64,000 nucleotides of DNA. Origin: Cyclobacteriaceae bacterium (GTDB lineage: Bacteria; Bacteroidota; Bacteroidia; Cytophagales; Cyclobacteriaceae). The position numbers were made by a program, and so were the translations under genes. The notes beneath the pieces were generated by a model. It ran no database searches. It was not told where the DNA came from and saw only the letters and a program-made list of their open reading frames with translations. Positions 49,609 to 59,286 of the stretch are shown in pieces; within the stretch, counting starts at the first letter, position 1; every line of letters begins with the position of its first letter. The stretch spans positions 248,001 to 312,000 of the forward strand of contig JAFIEV010000089.1 in the NCBI GenBank assembly GCA_020832305.1, given 5' to 3'.

Positions 49609-51017
49609 AGATGTCATGGATAGTCATAGTTATGCTAGCTTCGGTTTTTTCAGCCTTGAATAATAGGGCCCTTGCCTCAGACATCTGGAAAGCCGGTATG
49701 GCCAAACGCATCATTACTCCGGAACAACCACTATGGATGGCAGGTTATGCCCACAGAAACCGTCCGGGAGACAGTAAATTGCACGATCTTTGGGCCAGGG
49801 CACTATTTCTGGAAGATGCATCAGGACGGCAAGGTTTATTCATTGGTTGTGACATTCTCGGATTTCCCAAAATAATGTCTGATCGCATTCGGGACAGCCT
49901 GAAAGCGGTATTGGGACTGGAAAGAGCGCAAATCATCCTTCATGGCACCCATACCCATTCAGGCCCGGTTCTATCCAATGCCCTCACTGACATTTATCCG
50001 CTGGAAGCCAGAGATAAAAAACCAATTGACGCCTATTCAGAACAGTTGATTTACAATTTGATCGATTTAGCCATCGAGGCTAAAGCAAGAATTGAACCTG
50101 TCAGATTATTTTCCGGTAATGGTGTAGTTCGATTTCAGGTTAACCGCAGGCAAAACCGTGAAGCAGACATTCATACATTAACAGAATTAAAGGGGCCACA
50201 TGATTATGCAGTACCTGTGCTTGATATTCGGGATGTAAATGGCGATAGGAAGGCGATTATGTTTGGATACGCATGCCATCCGACCACACTTGATCTGTAC
50301 CAATGGTCGGGTGATTATCCGGGTTTTGCGCAAATTGAGCTAGAAAAAATGTATCCCGGACTAATGACCTTTTTCTTTCAGGGGGCTTCCGGCGATTTAA
50401 ACCCACTGCCCAGAAGAAGCATTGCCTTGGCTAAACAATATGGAAAAGAGCTGGCAGCAGCCGTAGAGGCGGTAATACACGGCGAATTGAATCCATTGTC
50501 TTCAGCATTTAAAGTGGCGTACCAGGAAATAAGCCTGCAATTTTCAGCCCCTGCCAAAATCAGCGAATTACAGAAACTGTCAAAAGAGGCCAAAGGATAC
50601 GAACAAAAATGGGCCATTAACCAGCTTGAGGAATTGCAGCAGGGTAAGCAGCCACCTACTGAATACGTCTACCCCATCCAATTGTGGGCGCTGGGGGAAC
50701 AATTGATTTTTAGTTTGGGGGGTGAAGTGCTGGTAGAATATGCACTTCAAATCAAGCAGATTTTTGGAAGAGGGGTTTTTGTGATGGCCTATTCCAATGA
50801 TGTAATGGGCTACATACCCACTGAAAAGGTTTTGAAAGAAGGCGGTTATGAGGGAGATAGCTCTCAAAAAGTTTACGGATTGCCCTCCGTCTGGAAAAGT
50901 GGCCTTCAGGCGCAAATTTTAAATGCAACAACAAACTTAACAAATCTTGCAGGTTATAATACAACACATAGTAAGCAGGAAAATCTCGAAAAAGTTTTAC
51001 AAAGCATTTTAGATTAA
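49605..51017 (+). CDS. Neutral/alkaline ceramidase-like secreted hydrolase
   Basis: A 470-aa exported protein of the neutral/alkaline non-lysosomal ceramidase N-terminal type. Signal to about residue 24 (NNRALAS). Conserved pieces: AKRIITPEQPLWMAGYAHR, LFIGCDILGF, ILHGTHTHSGP (zinc ligands), GYACHPTTLD, FFFQGASGDLNP and GYIPTEKVLKEGGYEG. Many Bacteroidota members are not true ceramidases and their substrate is unknown. The ATGA overlap with the Tat-exported DegT protein suggests they act together. Confidence 0.87.
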   Translation: MKMSWIVIVMLASVFSALNNRALASDIWKAGMAKRIITPEQPLWMAGYAHRNRPGDSKLHDLWARALFLEDASGRQGLFIGCDILGFPKIMSDRIRDSLKAVLGLERAQIILHGTHTHSGPVLSNALTDIYPLEARDKKPIDAYSEQLIYNLIDLAIEAKARIEPVRLFSGNGVVRFQVNRRQNREADIHTLTELKGPHDYAVPVLDIRDVNGDRKAIMFGYACHPTTLDLYQWSGDYPGFAQIELEKMYPGLMTFFFQGASGDLNPLPRRSIALAKQYGKELAAAVEAVIHGELNPLSSAFKVAYQEISLQFSAPAKISELQKLSKEAKGYEQKWAINQLEELQQGKQPPTEYVYPIQLWALGEQLIFSLGGEVLVEYALQIKQIFGRGVFVMAYSNDVMGYIPTEKVLKEGGYEGDSSQKVYGLPSVWKSGLQAQILNATTNLTNLAGYNTTHSKQENLEKVLQSILD

Positions 51018-51165
51018 TAATGCAGCTATTAACATTTATTTAAAGATGCCTGACGGTTGGAAAAAATTTCCTGCCTATTGATGCAACTTATGCCAGTAAA
51101 TACTCATCAATTACAGTTTAAGCACTAAATTGTAGCGAATCTTTTTCGAAATCATTCCTGAAAAA

Positions 51166-52149
51166 ATGTCAAATAAACAGAGACCCTGGATTTTAGGCGT
51201 TTTACTTTGTCTCGTATTTGCCGCATGCGAAGCAGATAAATCTTCCTTTGTTTTTCTCGAAGGCAAAGCGCTCGGCGTCATGTATTCCATTTCTTATCGG
51301 GGTGAACCATCAATAAGTCGCCAGATTGATTCAATAATTCTCGTCTTTGATGCCACGGTAAATATAGAAAGGCCTGATTCAGAAATTTCCACGTTTAACA
51401 GGGATGGTTTTGTAGAACTTTCCTCTGATTTGTTATCGGAAATGATTCTGACTTCCATGCATTATTACCGGATTTCAAGAGGTGCGGTAAATCATTGTAT
51501 ATTACCTTTGATACATGCCTGGGGAAGAGAATTTGGCAATAAACGAGAAATGCATTCTGATAAAATTGATTCATTGAAAATGTTATGTAACCCTGAGTAT
51601 ATTGAAATTGGTGACAATTATATCAGAACCTCGATCCCCGGAAGCAAAATTGATCTGAACTATCTGGATAAAGGATACCTAATAGATAATTTGAGTGATT
51701 TTTTAATGGATCGGGGTGTAAAGGATTTTCACATAGAATTTGGTACCGATTTAATTTCTTTTGGCAAAAATTTTAAAAATGCAACGCACAACCTGGTAGT
51801 TAATTTTCCAGATTTAGCAGGTAACTTAAAAAATGCGGAGTTGAAAACATCATTAAAAAACGCCGCCTATTCAAGTTCGGGAAATTATGAAAAATTTTAT
51901 GTCGATGAGACTGGGGCAAAACATTCTCATTTAATTGATCCCCGCACCGGATACCCCATAAAAAATGGATTGTTATCAACCCATATAAAATCTAAAAAAT
52001 GTCTTCAGGCTGATGCTTTGGCTACCATTTGTATGATTTTGTCCCTTGAAGAATCCATGGCCCTGATCCAGAACCTGCCAGGAGTAGAAGCTTTTTTTGT
52101 ATATAGCGAAAGTGGGGAATTTGCCACCTGGAAAACCCCGGGATTTTAA
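51166..52149 (+). CDS. apbE: ApbE-like FAD:protein FMN transferase lipoprotein
   Basis: A 327-aa lipoprotein (lipobox FAAC, Cys21). The ApbE fold is seen in GVMYSISY, the acidic FNRDG, KIDLNYLDKGYLIDNL (family KGYAVD), SGNYEKF, SHLIDPRTGYPIKNG and ADALATICM. ApbE attaches FMN to Thr of flavoproteins such as NqrB/C and RnfG. The usual GG loop is replaced by HIEFGTDLISFG, so activity is uncertain. No flavinylated partner is in the window. Confidence 0.82.
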   Translation: MSNKQRPWILGVLLCLVFAACEADKSSFVFLEGKALGVMYSISYRGEPSISRQIDSIILVFDATVNIERPDSEISTFNRDGFVELSSDLLSEMILTSMHYYRISRGAVNHCILPLIHAWGREFGNKREMHSDKIDSLKMLCNPEYIEIGDNYIRTSIPGSKIDLNYLDKGYLIDNLSDFLMDRGVKDFHIEFGTDLISFGKNFKNATHNLVVNFPDLAGNLKNAELKTSLKNAAYSSSGNYEKFYVDETGAKHSHLIDPRTGYPIKNGLLSTHIKSKKCLQADALATICMILSLEESMALIQNLPGVEAFFVYSESGEFATWKTPGF

Positions 52150-52421
52150 GCCGTACTGGTAAATGTGCAATTTAATCTAATGAACTTCAGAGTCGTTTAT
52201 TCAGCACTTACTCATAAACTCCTTAAAAACCTTTAATCAATCTTTTGCAGAGTATGTCATTGTCATACAAATGACAAACCAAAATTTTTGCAAAAAAATT
52301 TCCGGCAACTATGATTACCGGAAACTTGCATAATTAAGGTTTATGAGTTGGTTTTTAAAACAATCTGCTTCTGAATTACAAAATCTCATTTGCGGTTTGT
52401 CTGGTCAGAAGCACCTGATCA

Positions 52422-52958
52422 TTACTTTTTCAAATGTATCAAGACAGAATAAGGATACACCTCATTTTCAGTCTCATCGATGATTTCGATCGTTGCATCA
52501 AACCGCAGAATAAGTTGCGAAGCGGTGAGCTTATCAACGGTGAAATTGTAATGATCCATGGGCAGTGACTCGGCGCCTAAACGCAGATACTGTCTGTCAT
52601 TCATCCATTGCCAATGTCCCTGAAAGTATTCTCCGGCTTTTTGAGACCTCAATACATTTCCTTCCTTAAAGGAGATTGCCGGAGCATTAACATCAATCGG
52701 ACCCAACACCTGCGCCTGTAGATATTCCTGCACATATTCAGCAGCACTTTCTTCATTCAGTCCGAATACTATCATGCCAAAATCAGAAATACTGATCTCT
52801 TCTTCATCGAGTTGCAAGGTGATGAACCCATTTTCATGAGATATACTCCAATCGCCGATGATGGGATCTACCCATACACCATCGTCGTTTTTGTCACAAG
52901 CTTTTAAGATCATGGCCAAAATGGCCAATCCCAGAATTTTTACTACGAAATTATTCAT
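52422..52958 (-). CDS. Lipoprotein of unknown function
   Basis: A 178-aa protein with a signal ending LKAC (Cys21). The mature part (DPIIGDWSISHENGFITLQL) is beta-rich and lipocalin-like in outline: a GDW start, alternating strands and a terminal VLIHLKK. It sits between apbE and the sensor kinase, on the opposite strand. No family recognised. Confidence 0.72.
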   Translation of the reverse strand: MNNFVVKILGLAILAMILKACDKNDDGVWVDPIIGDWSISHENGFITLQLDEEEISISDFGMIVFGLNEESAAEYVQEYLQAQVLGPIDVNAPAISFKEGNVLRSQKAGEYFQGHWQWMNDRQYLRLGAESLPMDHYNFTVDKLTASQLILRFDATIEIIDETENEVYPYSVLIHLKK

Positions 52959-53141
52959 GTTTGTATGTTATTTGGTTTATGCAGGGAATGATGTCTGAAA
53001 AGTCTTAGGCGTTGCACCGAAATTGCGTAAACCCTATCACATAAATATGTGAATTACATGTGTCGGAAATAAAAAAAGTCTGGCAACTGTGTATTTTTAC
53101 CATCATTTGAAGTATATTTTCATCTCCGGCCTTAATTTTCT

Positions 53142-56100
53142 ATGCAAGATCAGTTTTCTACCGGGCTTATGGTACGCAGACGGCTTTTTATGCCAGTCAT
53201 TTGTATGTTGGGTATACAGCTTTTTCTGATTACACCACTCACTGGAGCTCGGTATTTCCATCGTATCACGCGTAGTGATGGCCTCGCCTCAAACAATGTT
53301 TATTGCATTTGGCAGGATAAGAAAGGATTTATCTGGGTGGGCACCTCCAATGGATTACAGCGATATGATGGCAAGTATTTTCAATATTTTAATATTCAGC
53401 AACCTCAGTCATTACCTGCCCAACCCGTAAGACAAATTATGGAAGACCGTGATGGCAATATGTGGATCAGACATGGCGATCGATATGGCACCTATAGCCC
53501 CGCGACCCTGAGTTTTACAATTCATCCATTTGAAAACAAGGAAAACCGATATCACGGAGAAAGTCTGTTTATTGATAGCAAAGGAGATGTATATATCATA
53601 TTAAAAAGGAATAAGCTTCTTATGCTCAATAAAACTACCGGATTTTTTTCTGATAAAGATGTAAATATTCAAGTGCCGGAAGGATACGAGCCCATTTGCC
53701 TGTTCGAAGATAAAAAAACCGGTTACTACTGGATCGGTTGTCAACAGGGACTGGCTGTTTACGACCCTTCAAATGCACAGCTTTATTTTAAAAGCTATAA
53801 TCCTCTCGCATTGCCACATATTGATGACCCGGAAATAAGAATTGTCTTTTCCTATTCGATAGATACTGACAGAAATCACTGGTGTGTTTACTGGAATCCA
53901 GATCAAAGATTTTCTACATACCAGGAAAAAACAAGTAAATACATAAAAATGCCTGATGGATTGGTCAACAAAGGCTTGGATTACCATGAGATTAAATCAC
54001 ATTTTTTAAGTAAAAGTGGGCAATTCTGGTTTTATGGAGTAAATAGTCTGTATCATTTTAAGCCTTCTGATCAATCCTTTGAATTTCTCAGTAACATTGA
54101 ACTTCAATATGCAGAAGTCTATCAAATGTACGATGACCGTGAAGGCAACCTCTGGCTGGCAACCGACGAAGGTTTGTATTTTTATTCCGATAATTTTCCG
54201 GAAGTGCGATATGCTTTTTTTAAAGAAAGTGACCCGGCAAATTTATTCGTCGATATTCAGGAAATTTGGTTACCTGATAAAAAAGAGTATCAATATTGGC
54301 TGGCAAGCTGGGGGCGTGGACTTATTTTACTTAACAACAATTTAATTGAGCAGAATGCAAAATTGATTTATAAAAATGCACCAGAAGTAAAGGCAATGCA
54401 GCAGCCCTGGTGTATACTACAGGAACGCAGTACCCAAAAAGTATGGGTAGGCACCCAGGCTGGCTATTTGCTTGTTATAGATCCTGAAACCCACCAAACT
54501 CAGTTCTACAGGTTTCCAATATTTAATAACTCCACCATCAGAAGTATGTCTCAGGATAAGATGGGGAATATTTGGTTTACCAATCAGCGAGGTGACCTGA
54601 TTAAGTACAATGCCGGGCATGCACTTGAAAATCAATCCTTTGAACTGGTACACTCTTTTAACAGTTTTGCCTATGCACATCGGGTAGATGATGAAATGAG
54701 GGTATGGGTTTGCACCTCCAATTATGGTGTATATATACTCGATGGCAATACCGGAGAAATAATCATTCACCTCGACGACCGGGTCTTGTCTTCCAATAAA
54801 CAGGAAAAAATTGCGCAGCTCAATGACAGTATTTTCTTTTTTGCCTACGACCTGCTCAATGCCTATAATGTAAAAACAGGAGAAAATCGGATATTATCCT
54901 ATTCAGATGGTCTCATAAGCAATGATATACTTTCTATGCTTGTTGATAATGATGGTTTTTTATGGATTTATACCCCAAATGGCATATGCCGATACAACTA
55001 CCATCAAAATTCTTTTACCCATTATGATCAAAAGGACGGCTTTGGTCCTTTGGAAAAAGACGGCTATTCCGGTACTATTACCCACGATGGCAGGGTTATT
55101 TTTGCAGCTTACAGTTCCATCGCTGTATTTAATCCACTACATTTCAACACCTCAGTAAAACCCGACCGGCCAATCCTTACGCATATTAAGCTTTTTAACC
55201 ATTACTTGTTTTCAGATTCATTGAATACTGAAAACAAGCGCACTTTTTCACATCTGCAAAATGCATTTACTTTTCAATTTAGTACCTTAAATTATGCAAA
55301 TCAGGATAAGCTCAAGTACTTTCACAGGTTAAATGGAATTGAGAATGAATGGCAATCAAGTGGTAGCGCCAATATGGCGGTTTATTCTCTGCTGCCACCA
55401 GGAAGGTATGTGCTGGAATTTCGCAGTGAAAATGAAGAAGGACTTTCTTCTCCGATCGGTAATTTTGTGTTTCGCATAATGCCACCCTTCTATGATACCT
55501 GGTGGTTTAAACTAACGCTTGCTATAGTTTTGCTGCTCACATTGTATTTCTTTTATCGCTTGAGAATTCAACGGATTATGGCTGTGGTAAAAATTCGAAA
55601 CAGGGTAGCAAGGGACCTTCACGATGATATGGGATCCACCCTCAGTACCATAAATATTTTGAGTGTAATGGCCAAAACAAAATTGGGTACCGACCCTGTA
55701 AAAGCCAGCGAATACATGAGCAAAATAACCGATAACAGCCAGAACATGATGGAAGCCATGGACGATATCGTTTGGAGTATAAAACCTCAGAACGATACCA
55801 TGGATAAAGTTTTAGCCCGTATGCGGGAATATGCTACTGAAACATTAGAGGCGAGAAGTATTGATTTGCAATTTGAAACAGACCCTGCTGTACAGCAAAT
55901 AAAACTCAGCATGGATAAACGAAGAGATTTGTTTTTGATTTTTAAAGAAGCGATAAACAATCTGGCTAAGTATAGTCTTTCTCCATCCGCTTATGTTGAG
56001 TTTAAACTCATGCAGAGCAAATCTTTTCTCTTAATCATAAAAGATGAAGGTAAAGGATTTGATGTACTGCATGCAGATACGGGAAATGGGCTTAGCAATA

Positions 56101-56192
56101 TGAAAAAAAGAGCTTTACAAATGGGGGCACAATTTGAGATAGACTCTAAATTTGGCAGTGGCACTACTATTTCACTGCGGATGAAAGTTTAA
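53142..56192 (+). CDS. Propeller-type sensor histidine kinase (Reg_prop/Y_Y_Y, HisKA_3)
   Basis: A 1016-aa membrane kinase. Signal at the start, two-component-regulator propeller repeats over about residues 40-660 (DKKGFIWVGTSNGLQRYDG, DREGNLWLATDEGLYFY, DNDGFLWIYTPNGICRYN), a Y_Y_Y domain (about 680-780), one transmembrane helix (about 792-812), then HisKA_3 with phospho-accepting His827 (RNRVARDLHDDMGSTLSTIN) and an HATPase domain (GKGFDVLHADTGNGLSNM). It has no receiver, unlike hybrid PUL regulators; the response regulator follows at 56318. Ligand unknown. Family call is strong. Confidence 0.93.
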   Translation: MQDQFSTGLMVRRRLFMPVICMLGIQLFLITPLTGARYFHRITRSDGLASNNVYCIWQDKKGFIWVGTSNGLQRYDGKYFQYFNIQQPQSLPAQPVRQIMEDRDGNMWIRHGDRYGTYSPATLSFTIHPFENKENRYHGESLFIDSKGDVYIILKRNKLLMLNKTTGFFSDKDVNIQVPEGYEPICLFEDKKTGYYWIGCQQGLAVYDPSNAQLYFKSYNPLALPHIDDPEIRIVFSYSIDTDRNHWCVYWNPDQRFSTYQEKTSKYIKMPDGLVNKGLDYHEIKSHFLSKSGQFWFYGVNSLYHFKPSDQSFEFLSNIELQYAEVYQMYDDREGNLWLATDEGLYFYSDNFPEVRYAFFKESDPANLFVDIQEIWLPDKKEYQYWLASWGRGLILLNNNLIEQNAKLIYKNAPEVKAMQQPWCILQERSTQKVWVGTQAGYLLVIDPETHQTQFYRFPIFNNSTIRSMSQDKMGNIWFTNQRGDLIKYNAGHALENQSFELVHSFNSFAYAHRVDDEMRVWVCTSNYGVYILDGNTGEIIIHLDDRVLSSNKQEKIAQLNDSIFFFAYDLLNAYNVKTGENRILSYSDGLISNDILSMLVDNDGFLWIYTPNGICRYNYHQNSFTHYDQKDGFGPLEKDGYSGTITHDGRVIFAAYSSIAVFNPLHFNTSVKPDRPILTHIKLFNHYLFSDSLNTENKRTFSHLQNAFTFQFSTLNYANQDKLKYFHRLNGIENEWQSSGSANMAVYSLLPPGRYVLEFRSENEEGLSSPIGNFVFRIMPPFYDTWWFKLTLAIVLLLTLYFFYRLRIQRIMAVVKIRNRVARDLHDDMGSTLSTINILSVMAKTKLGTDPVKASEYMSKITDNSQNMMEAMDDIVWSIKPQNDTMDKVLARMREYATETLEARSIDLQFETDPAVQQIKLSMDKRRDLFLIFKEAINNLAKYSLSPSAYVEFKLMQSKSFLLIIKDEGKGFDVLHADTGNGLSNMKKRALQMGAQFEIDSKFGSGTTISLRMKV

Positions 56193-56272
56193 AGCATCCC
56201 AGATAATTGTATGGCAAAAATCAGCCTCGCATAAATAGGATGAATCTATTGAATTTTAACATAAATATGCGA

Positions 56273-56303
56273 TTGATCTACCTGCGCAATATGAATACAT
56301 TTG
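56273..56303 (+). promoter_or_regulatory. Bacteroidota-type promoter of the response regulator
   Basis: TTG (56273-56275), 20-base spacer, TACATTTG (56296-56303), an exact TAnnTTTG; the ATG follows 14 bases later. It suggests the regulator can be expressed separately from the kinase. Confidence 0.65.
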
Positions 56304-56317
56304 TATAAAACAAAGCC

Positions 56318-56950
56318 ATGATTAAAGTTGTAATATACGAAGACAATCCCCAGCTGAGAGAAGGTCTTACCATGTTGATAGACGGAACTGAGGGATTCAG
56401 AGTAATGGGTGCATTTAAAAACTGTAGTCAGATCATTCATGAGTTAAATGAGTACAAACCCGATGTAATTCTGATGGACATTGATATGCCAGGTGTAAAT
56501 GGAATAGAAGGCTTAAAAATGGTTCGCCAGATCAACACTGAGGTAAGTATTATTATGCTTACGGTTTTTGACGACAACAGCAATATTTTTGAAGCCTTGC
56601 GAAATGGTGCCAACGGTTATCTTTTGAAAAAGACCCCTCCTGCCAGGTTGTTGGAATATATTGCAGAAGCCGCCACAGGGGGTGCTCCGATGACTTCTTC
56701 AATTGCCAGCCAGGTACTTAAAATGTTTTCCGGGCTCAACCTGCCGGGAAGTAACCAATACAACCTTTCCGAGCGGGAAAAGCAGGTATTACAGTTATTG
56801 GTTAACGGATATTCCTATAAAATGATCGCTGCTGATATGTTTATAGCTATGGATACTGTGAGAAGTCATATTAAAAAAATTTATGAAAAACTTCATGTAA
56901 ACAGTAAAAGTGAAGCCGTTGCCAAAGCATTTCGCGACAGGCTACTGTAA
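56318..56950 (+). CDS. LuxR/NarL-family response regulator
   Basis: A 210-aa response regulator. Receiver about residues 1-120 with phospho-acceptor Asp54 (VILMDIDMPGVNG), Thr at TVFD and Lys at LLKKTPP. C-terminal LuxR helix-turn-helix (about 148-210): LSEREKQVLQLLVNGYSYKM and MDTVRSHIKKIYEKLHVNSK. It pairs with the HisKA_3 kinase upstream. Confidence 0.95.
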   Translation: MIKVVIYEDNPQLREGLTMLIDGTEGFRVMGAFKNCSQIIHELNEYKPDVILMDIDMPGVNGIEGLKMVRQINTEVSIIMLTVFDDNSNIFEALRNGANGYLLKKTPPARLLEYIAEAATGGAPMTSSIASQVLKMFSGLNLPGSNQYNLSEREKQVLQLLVNGYSYKMIAADMFIAMDTVRSHIKKIYEKLHVNSKSEAVAKAFRDRLL

Positions 56951-57142
56951 ATCCCAAACCGCATTCATCGCCAATACCTGTCTGAAAGATTACAACACTC
57001 TTTAGACATATTTACCACATATTTTAGGGCATCTGCCATTTCCTGCCACACATTTTCACACAAACATGCGATTTCAGCATAATTTCTATTGTCTGATCTT
57101 TGTACTGACGAACCAAATAATTAAAGCTAAAATCGCACAACC

Positions 57143-57718
57143 ATGACAAGACTTAAAAAACCAACAGAACAAGAACTTATTGAAGGCTGCCTCAGGGAAG
57201 ACCCAAAGGTTCAAAGAGAAGTATATGAGTTATACTCCAGCCAGATGTTTGCACTATGCAAACGCTATGTAAAGGACGATATCGCAGCAGAAGATCTGCT
57301 CGTTATTGGTTTCACCAAAGTATTTCAAAAAATCGGCCAATACAAGGCTACAGGAGCTTTTGGCGCCTGGATTCGTCGTATTATGGTCAATGAATGTTTG
57401 ATGTACCTTGAAAAAGAAAAAAAATTGTACATGGAGCCTTGCATGGAAGGCATTGTCCCTCCTGCTTTGCAGGTAAAACCCAGTGATGAACTCTATGTTG
57501 AAGATCTGCTGAAAATGGTGGAAAGTTTGCCTTCCGGATACCGGACGGTATTCAATTTATTCGCCATAGATGGGTATTCTCATTTGGAAATAGCTAAAAA
57601 GCTTAACATCAGTGAAAACACATCAAAATCCCAGCTTAACCGGGCGAGAAATCATCTCCAAAAAATGATTGCCCTGCAATATATGCCTGCAGAAAAAGCA
57701 GTTTCTATAGCTTGTTAA
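57143..57718 (+). CDS. ECF RNA polymerase sigma factor
   Basis: A 191-aa sigma-70 family ECF factor: region 2 VYELYSSQMFALCKRYVKDD and AEDLLVIGFTKVFQKIGQY, FGAWIRRIMVNECL, and region 4 LPSGYRTVFNLFAIDGYSHL with SENTSKSQLNRARNHLQKM. No anti-sigma gene is adjacent. It is followed by a bidirectional terminator. Confidence 0.93.
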   Translation: MTRLKKPTEQELIEGCLREDPKVQREVYELYSSQMFALCKRYVKDDIAAEDLLVIGFTKVFQKIGQYKATGAFGAWIRRIMVNECLMYLEKEKKLYMEPCMEGIVPPALQVKPSDELYVEDLLKMVESLPSGYRTVFNLFAIDGYSHLEIAKKLNISENTSKSQLNRARNHLQKMIALQYMPAEKAVSIAC

Positions 57719-57764
57719 AAAGTATAAAACCTGAAAAATTAAAAATTATGGAATATTTGTCTGG

Positions 57765-57822
57765 CCTTAAAAAGAAGGTCTCCGCCGGTTTACCTACGCG
57801 GAGACCTGATAATCTTTTTCCT
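57765..57822. terminator. Bidirectional terminator
   Basis: Perfect 10-bp stem AGGTCTCCGC (57776-57785) and complement (57798-57807), with T-rich runs on both strands. It lies between the convergent sigma and lipocalin-like genes. Confidence 0.8.
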
Positions 57823-57898
57823 AATTCCTGTTTGCAGATATTACAGTTAAAATACCAGTGGAATCAGATATAACGGCCACACCAAGTATTATAGATTA

Positions 57899-58333
57899 TT
57901 ACAGCTTATCAAGTTCATAGGTGGTAGTGGTATCTTTATCTCTTACTTTTAATTTTCCCGCTGTGACTTGCTGAATATCCAGGGTTGTCTTTTCAACCAT
58001 AAATCCCATATTCAGGTCGATTTTCAATACTTTACCTCCACTTTCAACCGTCCATTCCTTATCAAAGGAAATAACATCTCCCTCATCTTCGCCAAAAACT
58101 TTTCCAGTACATTTTCCACTGGCACTTAAATCACAGCTGTTGAAAAGCCATTCAGCATTTTCATAAGGTTCTCCTTCATTCATTTTAACAATTTTCCATC
58201 GTCCTTGAAGTAAATCGGCAACTGCCTGGTTGTCTTCCGGATTATTTACTTCTTCCTCACTGCTGTCACAGGAAGATGAAAAGCAAACTAAGGTCAATAA
58301 CAAGACTGTCAAATTAAAGAATGGTTTTCTCAT
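57899..58333 (-). CDS. Lipocalin-like lipoprotein
   Basis: A 144-aa lipoprotein with signal to Cys22 (FSSSC). After an acidic spacer (DSSEEEVNNPEDN), the lipocalin-like pattern LLQGRWKIVKMNEGEPYENAE... begins, with two cysteines (CDLSASGKC) that may form a disulfide, and a beta-rich end TTTTYELDKL. Bacteroidota have many such lipocalin-like lipoproteins of unknown ligand. Confidence 0.78.
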   Translation of the reverse strand: MRKPFFNLTVLLLTLVCFSSSCDSSEEEVNNPEDNQAVADLLQGRWKIVKMNEGEPYENAEWLFNSCDLSASGKCTGKVFGEDEGDVISFDKEWTVESGGKVLKIDLNMGFMVEKTTLDIQQVTAGKLKVRDKDTTTTYELDKL

Positions 58334-58744
58334 AGCAAATTTATTAATTGATTAATTAAATATAACAAAATAATTTCAGAGGATTCATAGAACTAATTCA
58401 TTCGATATGATTCTCGAAGCTTACAAAATGATCGATTTTTTAATGGTGCTTGGAAATAATTCTTCTAAGGTAATACAAAAGTCAATAATAAAAAACAAAA
58501 AGTACATTTCTTATAACGGTATGTATAAGTGTTTTTTGCAACCTGGTGAGTTTTTTGGAATAGTACAGACGCCAATGATTTGATAAACAACGGTTTTAAA
58601 AATATGCAAATACTGAATTCCGGGAATATATTTAGAAGGGTCTGCTTAAAAAGTGTGCATCTATAATGTAAATTCAGTGTCTAAAAATAAAATATATCTA
58701 CAAACCATGCGATTTTCAGGGCGCCCAGGTTCCAGTCACTCCTT
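58334..58744. other. Intergenic stretch with no supported feature
   Basis: AT-rich sequence between the lipocalin-like gene and the efflux-gene remnant. No ORF, hairpin or repeat that I can support. Confidence 0.6.
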
Positions 58745-58940
58745 TTATATCTCCGTATCTTTCCATCCACCACCCAGAACCCTGTACAAATGCACCACAG
58801 ATTGAAAAATTTCCATTCGTGTGGTGGCGAGTTAAAGTTCGGCTTCCAATACCCTCGATTGGGCGGTTATCACCTCCAGATAGGCTGCATAACCACTGCG
58901 AAATAAATCATTGGCAATGCCCGTAAGATAAAAAACCCGG
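58745..58940 (-). pseudogene. Remnant of an efflux outer-membrane factor (CusC/OprM/TolC-like) C-terminus
   Basis: Reading the minus strand gives ANDLFRSGYAAYLEVITAQ, then RVLEAEL, an in-frame stop (TAA at 58832-58834) and, in the same frame, LATTRMEIFQSVVHLYRVLG with GGGW. This is the conserved end of RND-efflux outer-membrane channels, where Glu normally stands at the stop (GAA to TAA). The sequence upstream of about 58940 no longer resembles the family, so the rest has been lost. No inner-membrane or adaptor genes are present. Confidence 0.82.
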
Positions 58941-59227
58941 TATTTAGCAAAAGTATGACTGTAGCTAACCGGCAATGCCAGTAGCCTGAACATATATTTC
59001 TCATTTTTTACACTTAAAAACCTGCAAAAGTCTTCCTTAACAGACTTAAAAAATAAAATCCCAACTGCACGACTTAAAAATACCGTTTTCACCCTCAGTT
59101 TGGACTTATATTATCCATATGCTCAAAATCAGAATACGATTAGAAAAACGCAAAAGAATTTTTTGAAAAAATATGGCCGATGTAGGTTTTCAACATAAAA
59201 AATGGTTTAATGTAAGCAATTCAGTGT

Positions 59228-59263
59228 TAAAAAATCCCGGAGCTGCTTTCAGCAAGCCCCGGG
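59228..59263 (-). terminator. Rho-independent terminator (minus strand)
   Basis: GC-rich hairpin about 59236-59263 (CCCGG...CCGGG with a small bulge), followed on the minus strand by ATTTTTT, 24 bases after the small secreted-protein gene. Confidence 0.75.
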
Positions 59264-59286
59264 TGTAACCACATGAGTTGTTACAA

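Noticed and set aside
57748-57873. Small ORF after the ECF sigma gene
   Set aside because: About 41 codons, runs through the bidirectional terminator stem, and shows no domain or signal.
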